A stretch of 64,000 bases of DNA, taken from positions 35,547,014 through 35,611,013 of the forward strand of contig JAFMSR010000008.1 in NCBI GenBank assembly GCA_022818135.1, written 5' to 3'. Under the pieces are notes generated by a model. It was given only the letters and a program-made list of their open reading frames with translations, searched no databases and was not told the DNA's origin. The first letter of the stretch is position 1. Every line of letters starts with the position of its first letter. This document shows, piece after piece, positions 1-11,725 of the stretch. A program made the position numbers and the translations under genes. The stretch is from Saxidomus purpurata. Taxonomy: Eukaryota > Mollusca > Bivalvia > Venerida > Veneridae.

Positions 1-563
1 AAAACGTTCCACCGGACAAGGAGCGAAGGCGCAGCATGAGAAACGGAAAAGAAACGCATGCGAACAGACACGGACGGATTGAAAAAATTTGTTATACGTT
101 GGACGTCCGTTAACGCTTTACGATGTAGTGGCCGACCCATAAAGCACGTAAGTACATTGTGTTAATACATAAGTTTTAGTGCCATGTACACTCAACCGGT
201 TTAGAAACGCAAAAGTGGCAAAATATTTATTCTAACAGTGTTACCGTGTTTCAAATTTATTCAAGTTTCATACATAACAAAACCAATATAAAATTGAATT
301 CTTGTATAAGTTTCAATAATACATCGCAAAAATGACTTAAAAAGAAATAAAAAACAATAGCGTCATTCAAATAGAAATGTTTAACAGGGGAAATCTTTGC
401 GTTTCTAAATCGGTTAAGTGTACATGTATCGAACAATTCAGCGCTTACATTTGTGCATGAACATTTATAGATTGTTAAGGATTGTAGGTTTCGTAACAAT
501 TTAAAATGACAGTTGTGACTCATTTCGCATTGCTCAAACAATTGAACTATGTTTTGTTATCTT
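1..563. other. AT-rich sequence without a recognised gene
   Basis: No recognisable gene, RNA or repeat was seen. A 94-codon minus-strand frame (257-541) has no recognisable motif and a composition typical of chance translation of AT-rich DNA. The stretch ends at the hairpin that opens the first tandem-repeat element. Confidence 0.5.
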
Positions 564-1272
564 TATGCCCCCGAAGGGTGGCATATTAAAATCGCACCGT
601 CCGTCTGTCCGTCCGTCCGTCTTGCCCCACTACAAATTCTGTGTCCGGACTGTAACTCTGTCATGCATTGAAGGATTTTAAAATAACTTGGCACACATGT
701 CTAGCACATCAAGACGACGTGTGGCGTGCAAGACCCTTGTCCCTAGCTCCAAGGTCAAGGTCACACTTAGAGTTTGAAGGTAATGGATTCCTCTATATAT
801 GCAAATATGCACACATTCTAGTCCGGACTGTAACTTTGTCATGCATTGAAGGATTTTAAAATAACTTGGCACAAATGTCTAGCACATTAAGACGACGTGT
901 TGCGTGCAAGACCCACATCCCTACCACAAAGGTAAAGGTCACATTTAGAGTTTATAGGTAATGGAATCCTGTATATATGCATACATTTGTGTCCGGACTA
1001 TAACTTTCTCATGCTTTGAAGGATTTTAAAATAACTTGGCACACATGTTTAGCACATCAAGCGGATGTGTCGCGTGCAAGACCTAAGTCCCTACCTCAAA
1101 GGTCAAGGTCACAGTGTTTAAAGTAATGGAATACTGTATGCATGGTTACTCTGTCATGCATGGAAGGATTTTAAAATTACATAGCACATTTATTGAGCAC
1201 ATGGAGAGGACACAGACTGTGAGGCACCTCTTTCGGGGGCATTCGTCACTTGCGAGGGACAGCTCTTGTTTT
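564..1272. mobile_element. Pearl/Helentron-type non-autonomous element, copy 1
   Basis: The element opens with an imperfect hairpin (564-585, TATGCC...GGCATA), followed by a CCGTCCGTC-type run at about 599-620. Three to four tandem units of roughly 155-180 bp follow, each marked by a GTCCGGACTGTAACT-like start (643, 821, 991, and a degenerate one near 1143). Each unit also carries AAGGATTTTAAAATAACTTGG and AAGGTCAAGGTCAC-like blocks. The far end is AGCTCTTGTTTT (1261-1272), the reverse complement of an AAAACAAGAGCT terminus also found in other elements here. Hairpin, tetranucleotide run and tandem core match what is known of bivalve pearl elements, which have been grouped with Helentron-derived non-autonomous elements. 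Family assignment is inference. Small frames inside it (668-859, 1114-1335) are repeat sequence, not genes. Confidence 0.75.
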
Positions 1273-1653
1273 ATCTTGAATTCCGTGTTTTATTATCTTT
1301 TTCATTCTTATGTATGGTGTAAGAGTTATTTATAGTATGCTAGTATCTCTAACACAGAAATAATGTCCATTCAAACACACATTTAATGTTGAAAGATTTT
1401 AACCACACAGGAATCGTTAGGAAAAGTAAACAACTAAACATACAGCATACGCAACATAACAAAAAAGTCTGCTTTTCCGGCTTTCATTTAAGGTGGAATG
1501 CGCCTCAATTTTATTTTTCAAATTCTCTTCTCACATTTGTACCATGATGTATATTTCAGCACAAGGAATTTCTTTTTTTAATATCTTGTTAACTTTTTCT
1601 TCAGTAGTGCTTCAAACATAACTACTGACGTCACTTATTTAGAAATATTCGTA

Positions 1654-3011
1654 AAAGCTGCTCGCTCTCAGTTGCCGTTGAAAAAAATAAAAAAATAAAT
1701 AAAAAATGACATACTTATATAAAACTAAAGGCTAAAATCAACAATAGAAGTAAAAATCAAAGCGCTGAAGACGCTGGATTTGTTTGTGTAATCAAAATAT
1801 TTGTCCTGTGTTTTGTTGTGACGGCTATTTCAGTCTGTATTCTTCATTAGGGAAGGCTATACCAGTTGGTAATAAGATATGAACAGAATGCAACAGTTAT
1901 AAATCGTATAAACAGCAGGGATTTTCACTGTACTCAACAAAATGTTTTCACCTACAGTTCTACTGTCTAAAATCAGACACTGATCGAGCAGCTAGTTAGT
2001 AGTTACGGCGCTTCGATAACACAAACGAGCAGGCAATAACACCGATCAATAAGGGGATCAATTTATTGTGCAGACCGACAAAGTAATAATGCGTATCTAT
2101 AATGCCACAATATACATTTATAGAACGAATATGGTTGAGACCAGGAAGTAACGATGTTCAAATGTTTTTCTGCAGTCATTGATATGTATTTTAACAAAAT
2201 AGCTCATTCGATGCGTTTCAAGATAAGGAGGCCTGCAGTCGAATATAGGGTAAATTTCCTTCTACTTAAAACAATCACCACCTATGAAATATAACAAATC
2301 GTTTAAACATCGACATTAACGTATCCTAATACTTGTTTTTTGCTTAAGGTGCTCACGCGTATTTCTAATACATGTAGGAACGCAGACTAGCTCGCGTCAG
2401 GTCCGCAGAATAAACATATCAGCAATAAGGAAAGTTATAATTGCGTCCCTTGCCGCGCATTGAATAAAATTTATGAAAAAAGAGAATGTGTAAACATGCG
2501 CGTAAATATTCCTGGCTGTTCAAAATATTTCATTCTTTAAAATGACGATCAGGGTTAGACATTTTGTTGTCACAGAAACTCCAAAACATATGTTTTCTTT
2601 CCGCACAAGATTTAAGAAATTGCCGGTGGGTTGAGAAATCGGAACTATTTCTATAGGGTGTATATATATAGTAAATCGTCCCTTATTTTTTACGCACCAT
2701 TGTAAAATGAAATACATCCGCGGTTCTTATTCGAAAACAGTTTACTTTAGTTATATTTACAAAATTTAGCTGATGCTGCATTAGTTTATAACATTATATG
2801 CTCAAACAATACAACTTTCATGTCTGCAATGGCCATATGGTTTCAAATGAAGAATCATAATTTGGGATTATGCTGACTGACGTGCCGGAGCTACTTTCAG
2901 ATTTGGTAGATTTCAGAGAAGGCTTCGGTTACACAAACAAATAATAACTAGGTAGGAATTAAAAATGAACTTTCTATTTTTTTGTGCTAAAATCTGAGAG
3001 CGAACAGCTTT
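1654..3011. mobile_element. Non-autonomous TIR transposon, 1.36 kb
   Basis: Bounded by terminal inverted repeats: AAAGCTGCTCGCTCTCAG on the left (1654-1671), and on the right CTGAGAGCGAACAGCTTT (2994-3011), whose reverse complement differs at one of 18 positions. The sequence just inside the left end (AAAGGCTAAAATCAA near 1720) is also found inside the short relative at 4247-4565, so the two belong to one family. No transposase-like frame exists inside; the longest frame is 65 codons without motifs. A target-site duplication could not be settled by eye. It may be one element, or two solo ends brought together; the shared internal sequence near the left end favours a single family member with unrelated or captured interior. 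Confidence 0.6.
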
Positions 3012-3816
3012 AAATCATATGCCTGACAAGATGTATTTTCTTTAATGGTTTGCTTTTTTTGTAAATATTGCATTAAATGCAAATTTTAAAGTTAACATGC
3101 ATATCAAAATGGTACAGGTTTAATATTATAAAATACTGTACAATTGCATGATGAAGAAAATTGGAATTGTGCATTTATATTTTAATAATCATCAGAAAGA
3201 GAACAGAGCGAATATAAAGTGTTTCATTATGTTTTCATATCCAACAAAGCAAATCCTTTGAGTACTATTTCATTATTGGTTCAGTTGAATGTGCAACATT
3301 CTATACCACATTAAAAAAGAAATTAAATTTATGTGTCTGGAGAGCACAAAAGTTTGGTAATGCACACTATTATTAGGTTGAAAAGTTAACAAAATGCATA
3401 CGTTTTCTGTATGTGTTTACCTAAGTAACAATATTTTTCAGACTTTGTATTACGTGAAATCCAAAAATAATTTTGGGGGAAAACGAATAAAATAAAAAAG
3501 TAATGACAAAACTGAAGAAAATCTTCCCCGTTTGATGTAACCATAATTATTCAAGCTCGGGATTCCATAATTTTCTTTTCCTACATCTTGCACGTACTAT
3601 AAGGAACTGGTTAACAATTTGTCTGTGTGCTTTCGTTCTGGTACGACCTAATGGAAAATGATTATTATCGACAAAACTAAGTCGAACATTGTCAGCATTT
3701 TGGTGGTTTCTCTTTCTGACAGGAAAATAACCTTTTTAGAAACATTGAAATTTACTAACCACTGCTTTAGCCATGATGTAATTGATTTTAGATCTTGATT
3801 AAGAGATTGTATTCCA

Positions 3817-4190
3817 TTAAAGGGACATACCCTATAAATGATGTCGACTAAATGACCTCCAAAACATAAATAATATAATCTTTAGAAGTATGTTAACTTA
3901 ACCTAAAAGTTACAGCTATGCATTCCCCGTTATTACCGAAAAATCAGCGGTTTAAAATATACTGCTACCGTAAACCATTCAGAAGTCTATGAAGAGTTGT
4001 TGTTGTACAATTAATGGGTTGATGCGATTTATTACAAAAAGCCTCTATATTGATGAATTGTGGTAAAATGAGGCATTTTTCGCCATAGGTTCTTCTTTGA
4101 AATTGTATTTATTTATCATTTTACGTTCATTGAACGCATAATTCATGTTTCGAGAATATAATCTGCTAGATGTCGGGAGTGCCCCTTTAA
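3817..4190 (+). mobile_element. TTAA-flanked MITE, copy 1
   Basis: The element lies between two TTAA tetranucleotides (3817-3820 and 4187-4190). Its inner ends are imperfect inverted repeats: AGGGACATACCC on the left and the reverse complement of GGGAGTGCCCCT on the right. Interior blocks, such as TTTATTTATCATTTTACGTT near 4107, recur in the other copies at 6268-6614 (same orientation) and 55646-55939 (opposite orientation). TTAA duplication is the known target signature of piggyBac-type transposons. Because no transposase is present, the superfamily is inferred from the flanking tetranucleotide only. Confidence 0.7.
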
Positions 4191-4246
4191 AGAAATATTA
4201 CTTGTTGAAACAGCTGGTGAACCGTCTATGCTCCGCTATTTGGTAA

Positions 4247-4565
4247 AAACTGCTCGCTCTCAGTTACCGTTGAATTTTTATTTGAATTGACAAATTATAC
4301 ATAAATATATAATTAAAGGCTAGAATCAAAATATAAGCAAAAATTCTAGGTAGGAATTTGCAGAAATTGATTGAAAATGTCGGTTACATGGCACCACTAC
4401 ACTATATGTATATAGAAAGCGTTTGCAACGCTCGTATGTTTTTGAAATTGAGAGATAAACGTGACAGGAATTTATACTGGAGCCTTTTTTATATGTCTAC
4501 ATGTTCTTATTTACATACAGTTTGAAGAACTTTTTTGTTACCAACATCTGAGACCGAGCAGCTTT
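4247..4565 (+). mobile_element. Short TIR MITE related to the 1654-3011 element
   Basis: About 320 bp bounded by ACTGCTCGCTCTCAG (left end near 4249) and CTGAGACCGAGCAGCTTT (4548-4565), the same inverted ends as the 1.36 kb element upstream. Inside the left end, TTAAAGGCTAGAATCAAAA matches the corresponding part of that element. The block around CAGGAATTTATACT (near 4466) recurs at 22311, beside a third right end at 22410-22427. It has no coding capacity and looks like an internally deleted non-autonomous copy. Confidence 0.7.
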
Positions 4566-5475
4566 AATATCGATAAGAAATAGCGAACGGGCTATCACCG
4601 ACCCGTGTTTAATTCTTTCTTCTAAAAAAGAAGAAGTTGAAAATGATGACACAAGCGAAAACTTTCTGAAATCTCAGTTAATCAATTTATAAGATTTCAA
4701 ACATTGCATACTGTATAGGCTTAAAAATTAGACTTTTATGTCATATTCGATAACATGCTTTGGTTATATCCCTATGTAGGTACACTTTTTGTTGTCGAAA
4801 GCTTTACAAATTTGTTTGTTTATACACAGGTATGCAAATTAATTTTGAAGCATTGAGCAGTTGTAATGAAATAAATTATGCACTTTTCCAAGACAACTAG
4901 TTTGATTGTTCATCACCCTTCATTAGATAACCTTTTATGAATAGAGATAGTGCATGGGCTGTACGGATAATGCCATCAGATAAAGAATATTTTCGGGATA
5001 CGCACAGAGACCAGTAAATAACATTTAAGATTCTTTGAGCATCTATTGATTAATTTAATCTGATCGATATCCTTTGCTTATTTTTAAATTTGATAAAATA
5101 TCAACAATTTCTTTTCACTGAATCATAAAGTCATCCTCTGAAACTGAAGGTCGGAAGTTGGGTGTTAGTTTCATCTTTATGAAAAATTTACTGAAAGAAA
5201 TTATTCAGTGTACTTACATTAACAGTGTCTGATAATGACTATGCATCACTGTTTAAATTGCTGTATACAATCAATTTACCAAGAGTTTAACCAAACACTT
5301 TAACACTTTTCAAACACTGGCGAGGATTTCAGCTGTTAAGATCATGTGAAGAAGCTTATACATTGTTACAAAAAGTTTTTTTCCGCGTGTTTCATTACAT
5401 CATTTACTAGATTCAATTTGTAAATGCTGAAACTTTTAGGTTAAGTTTTAATACTTCCATAGATTCTTTTATTAT
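4566..5475. other. AT-rich sequence without a recognised gene
   Basis: No open frame of note, structural RNA or repeat boundary was recognised between the TIR MITE and the next pearl-like element. Confidence 0.45.
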
Positions 5476-6094
5476 CCCTCCGCCTTGGCGGAGGAAATAT
5501 AGTAACTGGCTCCGTCCGTCCGTCAAACTTTTGTGCGGAGCATAACTCCAAGTACTGAAGGGAATTACTTAAAACTTTACACGCAGACAGAGGACATTGA
5601 GAGGTAGTGCAGTGGTGCAGTAAGCCAAGAACCAAACCATAACTCTACCCTGCCTTATTTTTGAATTTCTCTACTTTGTTACATTTTCTTGTTTTTTCTT
5701 GTCCGGAGCATAACTCCAAAAGTGCTGAAGGGAATTACTTAAAATTTAATACAGTGATAGCGTACAGTAAGGGGGAAGTGCAGTGCCCAAGAACCATAAC
5801 TCTATCTTGTCTATATTTTTAAAAACACCCCTTTGTTACATTTTCTTGATTTTTCTTGTCCGGAGCATACAAAAAAAAAAAAAAAAAAAAAAAATTAAAA
5901 ATATAAAATTTTTTAAAAATTATTATGGGAAAAAAATCCCCAAGAACCATAACTCTATCTTGTCTAATTATACTAATTATACTAAATTTTTATTAAATTA
6001 GAAACTATACCATATCCATTCCTCTTACCTGAAATTTCTTGGTCATAGAAAGAGCACTTGGTGGGGGATGGTCATGTCTAACATGGCTCTTGTT
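5476..6094. mobile_element. Pearl/Helentron-type non-autonomous element, copy 2
   Basis: Opens with a perfect 8-bp stem hairpin CCTCCGCCTTGGCGGAGG (5477-5494), then TCCGTCCGTCCGTC (about 5510-5523). Tandem units begin with CGGAGCATAACTCCAA at about 5535 and 5703, and in truncated form near 5859, giving a period of about 160-168 bp. Units end with AACCATAACTCTA-type sequence. The far end GGCTCTTGTTT (6085-6095) is the shared AACAAGAG terminus in reverse complement. The last unit is interrupted by an A-rich block at 5870-5935. The same unit family appears in reverse orientation at 62.0-62.9 kb. No coding capacity is supported. Confidence 0.75.
5870..5935. repeat. Poly-A low-complexity block inside a tandem unit
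   Basis: A run of about 25 A residues is followed by A/T-only sequence and short A and T runs. It replaces the part of the third tandem unit that should follow CCGGAGCATA; the unit then resumes at CCCCAAGAACCATAACTCTA. This may be a real microsatellite expansion or a badly resolved patch in the source assembly. Confidence 0.6.
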
Positions 6095-6267
6095 TATGTA
6101 GTTCGGCATCAGTTAAAGAGTATGTCCCTTGAAACAATTGTTTTTCAAAGTGTTCAGTCATTTATCGATCTATTTATTAACACATGTATTGATCACTGAT
6201 AATTGGATGAGTAGGGTCAGCTCGAATAAATTGTCTCACTTGAATAACCAAAAAACGACACATACCT

Positions 6268-6614
6268 TTAAAGAGACGTGCCCTTAATTTTGTAGTCATT
6301 TACTTCAATACATGAAACGATTGCAATCAAACCTCAAAGTTATAGCTACAAAGTCCTTTTAATATTGTTCAAATTAGAGGAATTGTACGTGATTTAGTTC
6401 CTTAAACTATCATAAACACTTGTGTCGTCATTTTGGGTGAAAAGCGGTTTATTATGAAAGGTTGTTATCTTGGCCCTTTGTACAGAAACGAGACATTTAT
6501 CGATATAATTATGTTCTTATTGAAAAAAGTATTTATTTATCATTTCGGTACATTTAACATAATTCCAGCATCTTTTATATAAAAGTCTGCTTGTTGAAAG
6601 GTATGCTCCTTTAA
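6268..6614 (+). mobile_element. TTAA-flanked MITE, copy 2
   Basis: Flanked by TTAA at 6268-6271 and 6611-6614. Inner ends are AGAGACGTGCCC and GGTATGCTCCT, imperfectly inverted and related to the ends of copy 1. The interior carries AAGCGGTTTATTATGAAAG (near 6441) and TATTTATTTATCATTT (near 6530), shared in diverged form with the copies at 58 kb and 3.8 kb respectively. No coding capacity. Confidence 0.7.
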
Positions 6615-7404
6615 ATCTATAAAATCACATGTTTTCAATCACACAACAAAAATGCGCCAGTTTCCTGGAGTTTCACCAACTTTCGAATGTGAATTGTCAC
6701 TTTTGTTATGATTATTATAAATTAAGTCTAATGTAACAGTGATGTACTTGACCTTTACGAAGCAGCCATCAGATATATTATCAATCGTTCTGACAAAGTG
6801 ACAAAGACACAGCACTTTTCATGGAAAATGGAATATATATATAGCGTTGTCTATTATATACACCATGTTTTGCGGTGAAATATATGGATCGGGACAGGGA
6901 TATAAATATGATACGAATAGATTGAATAGACAATAAATTACTGGGTCCGTTGTCATACAACGAGCTACACGATAAAGATAAAGAATGGCTATCGGTAAAC
7001 GCTTCCAAAGATGCAAAATATCTTTTTACGTAACTGTTACAAGAGAAAACAACATTTTAGACCTGACAAGTGTAAGTGTAAACGTATATGTACATGTAAA
7101 CGTACTCTGTATTTGAACAATGCATTGAGGGACCATCTCAAGTTAGAACAACAAGTAATTTATCACGTGGGTGTCTCCGGACCGTGCTATTGCTTGTTTA
7201 ACAATTATTAATTTGCATTTACTAGTGCGTTTGTTAAGTTTTTTGCACATCATTCGTTCATCTAAGGGCCATCTGTTTTATTTGACAGTCTGTATATGGA
7301 GTCATTAGCGGATGTCGTTTAGGGTATATTTTGTCACCAAGCGAAACATATTCATCAAGAAGTTGAAGTTTTTGATCTCCAGTTTTTGTCATTTGGTTCA
7401 ACTG

Positions 7405-7542
7405 GTACTGTTGAGGATGATGGTGGTGATGATCGTTATGGTAATGAATGTTGATAGTATGACAATGATGATATAGCTGATGACGACGACGAAATTGATG
7501 ATGATGATTATCATGATGATCATGATAATAATTATTATTATT
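7405..7542. repeat. GAT/ATT trinucleotide-rich microsatellite
   Basis: Interrupted GAT, GGT and TGA trinucleotides (GATGATGGTGGTGATGATC near 7416) lead into GATGATGATTATCATGATG and an ATT run ending at 7542, directly against the hairpin of the next pearl-like element. The 71-aa minus-strand frame here is its I/M/V-rich low-complexity translation. Confidence 0.8.
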
Positions 7543-8486
7543 AGCCAGGATTTTCTTAAAACCTGGTTATTAGAATAGCGTTGTCGTATGTCGGACGGGT
7601 GGGTGGTCGTCAAACATTTGGTTTCCGCTCAATAACTTTAGTTGCGAGTGACCAATTGCAATGAATCTTGGTGCGCATGTAGTTTGTGTGGAGTGGAAGT
7701 TTGCGATTGCATTAGGGGCTCTAGGCTGAAGGTCAAGGCCACTGTTACTAAAAGATAGAGAAATGGATTCCACTCAACTCGAGTTAGGAGTAATCAATTG
7801 CAAAGGATATTGGTGTGTATGTAGCTTGCGTGGACAGGAAATTTGCGATTGCATTAAGGGTCACTAGGCTTCAGGTCAAGGCCACTGGTACTAAAAATAA
7901 TAATGGCTTCCGCTCAACAACTCGAAATAAGAGTGACCAATTGCAATGAATCTTTTTGTGTATGTAGCTTGCGAGGAAGTTTGGGATAGCATTAAGGGTC
8001 ACTAGTTTTAAGGTCAAGGTCACTGTTACTTAGAATAATAATGGTTTCCGCTCAAAAACTCAAATTAGGAGTGACCAATTGCAATCAAACTTGGTGTGTA
8101 GGTAGCTTGTGTGGAGAGGAAGCTTGGAATTGCATTTTGGGTCACTCGGATCAAAGTCAAGGTCACTGTTACTAAAATAAAAAAATAATTTCCGAAAAAT
8201 AACTCAGTTCATGAGTGACGAATTACAATGAAAATAAGTGTGTAGGTAGCTTGCATGGAGATTTCGATTGCATTTGAGGTAACTAGGGTCTAGGTCAAGG
8301 TCAGTGTTATTTAAAATAGATTCTTTTTTAAATTCTAAAATTGTTCTAAAAATATGTATTTCTTTTGGGGGTGGGGGGTGCAACGTCATTCTTACTAAAT
8401 AAGATTTTTAAATTCTAAAATTGTTCTGAAAAAGAGGGGGGTCAAGGTAACTGTAATTTTATATATTTGGCTGCCTTACTTGTTTT
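7543..8486. mobile_element. Pearl/Helentron-type non-autonomous element, copy 3
   Basis: Starts with a hairpin (7543-7568; AGCCAGGATTTT paired with AAAACCTGGTT). At least five tandem units follow, starting with TTTCCGCTCAA-type sequence near 7620, 7763, 7904, 8043 and 8187, a period of about 140-144 bp. Units contain GAGTGACCAATTGCAATGAA-like and AAGGTCAAGGTCACTGTTACT-like blocks. A partly repeated AATTCTAAAATTGTTCTAAAA segment (8331-8430) follows, and the far end is ACTTGTTTT (8478-8486), a diverged form of the shared terminus. The unit sequence differs from copies 1, 2 and 4, so this is a separate subfamily with the same architecture. Confidence 0.7.
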
Positions 8487-11290
8487 ATTCTTATGATAAC
8501 ACCACAGATGTTGATGAGACAATGACTATCATGAAAACAATGATTTTGATTATACTTACTATTGATTAATTTAATTGCAAGGATGAATCTCTTCTTGATA
8601 ATTATAATGATATGTATCTGTTCAATAAATTTTGTATTAGTTCTACAGTAAAAGATAGTAATGATGAGTGTAAGGGTAGGTTTGATATAATGATGAGGAT
8701 TTTTTAATAATGAATGTCACTAAGATTTCATATGATAATAGAATCGTTTGAGATCACCCTCGAAATAAGGCAGTTGTACGTTTACATTTACGTGTGCGAG
8801 TGCGCTGGTCAGGTCTATTATGGACTTATGTATGTTATGACGTAGATTTGAAATTTGAAGTTGCATGTGTACGTTACCACATGTGAATTGTAAAGAACAG
8901 GACATTTGTCTGAAAAAATAAATGTTTGACTCAAAATAAAATAGGAAAGCATTAATAAAAAATACCTTTGGTTTTTGAAGTACATTTTAGCTCAGGTTTC
9001 CACAGAACTACCGTCACTATATACATTGTAATGTGAACATCCGTATAGACTTATTTTTGTCATCACAGTAGATCTACTTATTTGATAGTCAGACTTTTAT
9101 TTCATCAGACAAAAGTTGCCAGAAAGGTCCCTGTTCTACAAACTTCACATAGGATCACGTTCATAGGCAACTAAAAATGTACGTCAACATAGTCCTTAAA
9201 GATTTATCAAATTAGTCAATATACCATGTGTGTGCTATAAATATTTCTAAATGCTGATATAGAGATTAAAGTCTAAAACTGATTAAATTTCAATTTATGT
9301 TATAAAAAAATGATCTTATCAGTAGAATAAAGAAGTTCTGTTCAATGTCTAATTTTGTCCTGACTTATAACATTACAGCGGTTCGGCATTTGATTTCTTA
9401 TCAACTTCAAATTAGTAGGCTATCCCTTTGGCACATCCGTAAGTAAGTGTGATCAGAAATATCGAACGTTTACAAGCTGAGATGAGTTGCAATTACGATC
9501 AGTTACATGACGCTTATATATGAGTAAGGACGATCAATAATATCGAAAATGTAAATCTTGAGTAAGACCAAGTTGTAATTGACTGGTACTGCACTGTACA
9601 TAGAGACAAATTATTGTTGCTTTGTCAATATAAGCTGTCCAGTTCAATGAAATTGACGAATGTACGTGTTATGATCTTTCATAACCTTCCATATTAGATC
9701 CTGCGATATCTCCTGATGCATCTATACCGCTAAGATTATGCTTCCATAATGCAAAAGAAAACAAAGTAAGCTACAAAATTGGCGTTCACATTTTCATAAA
9801 GTTATGCTGTATTCCTTATTAGTACGGTGCTAAGTAATCTTCCTCTCCCTGTTTTAAATTAAGTTCTTTGGAATAATACAGTTTCTTATTATTGTGCGGA
9901 AGTTTTAACTTTGATTCAAAAAGCTGTATTTTGATAGATTGAGGGTCAACATCAACAAAATCACAGTTCGTAAAAAAATGTATAATGCACGTATGTTTAG
10001 GTCACGTGACGTTGATTATAAACACTTTTATTAATCATAATATTATATATGTATAGAGTGTTATTGAATTATTAAGCATTGATATGACAATAATGTGAAT
10101 ACAAATGCAACAAGGGATACGAATCATTATTTCAAAATTTTACTTATATATCGATATCACGTAAGAAAACAATTTCTATGTTTAATATTACATAATTGAA
10201 AACTGTATATAAAACTGAGGTACCAAAATGAAGCTTTAAGGCAAACTATATGTTTTATTTTAAGACTGTTTTCATATTATAGCTCTTCCGGATACAATCA
10301 TAATTGACTTCATAAGTAACCGCAAGACACGCCATTCTTAAACTTTGTTTTCATTAATTGGCATTGTTCCAGTGCTGCCTCGTTGGAATAACAGTATGTT
10401 TGAAACCTTGTTTGTGCAACAGAATTTTTTGAGATACTGATACATCGTTTTTTTCTGGTTTTTGCAGAATGCATGATTTGAAATTTATATCCATCATTTC
10501 AAACTAATGACTCCTTTTCCAGAACCTGCTGCAAATTAAATAAAAATATCCAAATAATGAAAAATTAAGTAAAACTAAATATGATATCGTTTGATGGCTG
10601 TAATAACTTTTGGATGCTTCCATTAAAGTTGTTTACCCTTCTTTGAAACACAATTATTTTGCAGAGCGAGACAAAACTGTTTTTATTACATTGCTGTATT
10701 TTGGAACCAAGAGGATATCTTTCAATTAAGTTAAGCGTTTAGTTCTCGTCTGCTTCACGTTCTTCTTTACAATATCAAATTGTTCCAGAATATAATTAAT
10801 ACTTACGTATTGTCTTCGTAAATCAAATAATCATTTGAAAACAGAATTACAGCTTTAAAATTTTTAATAGGGAATATGCTGCAAGTTATAGGCTTTACTC
10901 TGTTATATATTTGCGTTAATCATTAAAGTAGTAAATATCTATATAATATTAGATTGATTTGTCTTTATTACAATTAACATACTGTCAAATTAGCATCTCT
11001 CCATCATGCTTTACAATAAAACAGAATGTGTAAATTTTCATTAGTCACTAAACAGGCTAATGATAGCAGGAATTATCACAAACCATGCAATATGACATGC
11101 TTTTCCAATTACAACAATCATTTTTACAAACATTTACTATGTACGATATGTGGTTATATCATAGCTTATGTCAATTTTATAGCTTGTTAATTGAATAGGT
11201 ATAGCTGATAAATTATTTCACATGATGTTGATCATGAAGCATGCATCTAAGAAGGTATAAGGAAAGCTGTTTATGATTTTACACACATTA
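8487..11290. other. AT-rich sequence without a recognised gene
   Basis: About 2.8 kb in which I recognise no gene, RNA or repeat boundary. Frames are all under about 62 codons. It probably represents intergenic or intronic sequence. Confidence 0.45.
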
Positions 11291-11590
11291 TGATTATTAT
11301 ACCCCTGCACACACAGTGTAACAGGGGGATTCTGAATTCAGCTTGTCCGTCTTGTCCCTTCGTCTGTATACACAAGCTTTTGTGTTCTTAATCTCCAAAA
11401 CCCTAGTCAGAATTTAATGAAACTTCACATATATCATTAATATCATGACAAGGTGTGCGTGGTTTATGTTTCAAGGTCACAATTAATCTCCAAAATCCCT
11501 ACTCAGAATTTAATGATGCTTCACAGAAATGATAAATACATTGCTTATATCGTTTAAACGTGTGAGTTGAGTAATATAAGTTACAAACGC
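11291..11590. mobile_element. Hairpin/CCGT-type dispersed repeat, partial
   Basis: Begins with an imperfect hairpin (11302-11328; CCCCTG...CAGGGG) followed by CTTGTCCGTCTTGTCCCTTCGTCTG. A short segment is present twice (AATCTCCAAAACCCTAGTCAGAATTTAATGA-type near 11390 and again near 11486), with the AAGGTCAC motif between them. The layout is that of the other pearl-like elements, but the far end is missing; a SINE begins just downstream, so this copy is truncated or interrupted. Confidence 0.55.
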
Positions 11591-11595
11591 TTTAA

Positions 11596-11725
11596 GTAGA
11601 GCGGTGGTGAAGAGGTTAAGATGTCTGCCGCTCATCCCGGGGGTTGCGGGTTCGAGCCCCACTGGGGTCACGACCATATCTTCTCATATGACACCAGTAC
11701 TGGGTTTTCCAGGAATCGAGCTAAA
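11596..11725 (+). mobile_element. tRNA-derived SINE
   Basis: The first ~77 bases read as a tRNA-related head. The A box is TGGTGAAGAGG (11605-11615), matching TRGYNNANNNG. The B box is GGTTCGAGCCC (11649-11659), matching GGTTCGANNCC. The 44-base start-to-start spacing is that of a tRNA gene. The head runs into a body with ACACCAGTACTGGGTTTTCC (11691-11710), then AT-rich sequence, with no convincing clover-leaf closing acceptor stem. This fits a SINE transcribed by RNA polymerase III rather than a working tRNA gene. Similar 'ACCAGTACTGG' bodies are known from molluscan SINEs, which supports a bivalve source; the exact family is not assigned. Confidence 0.75.

Noticed and set aside
7398..7613. 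71-residue minus-strand frame with a long I/M/V stretch resembling a membrane segment.
   Set aside because: It is the translation of the GAT/ATT microsatellite.
11596..11672. Possible functional tRNA gene.
   Set aside because: A and B boxes are good, but the acceptor stem does not close convincingly and the sequence runs on into a SINE-like body.
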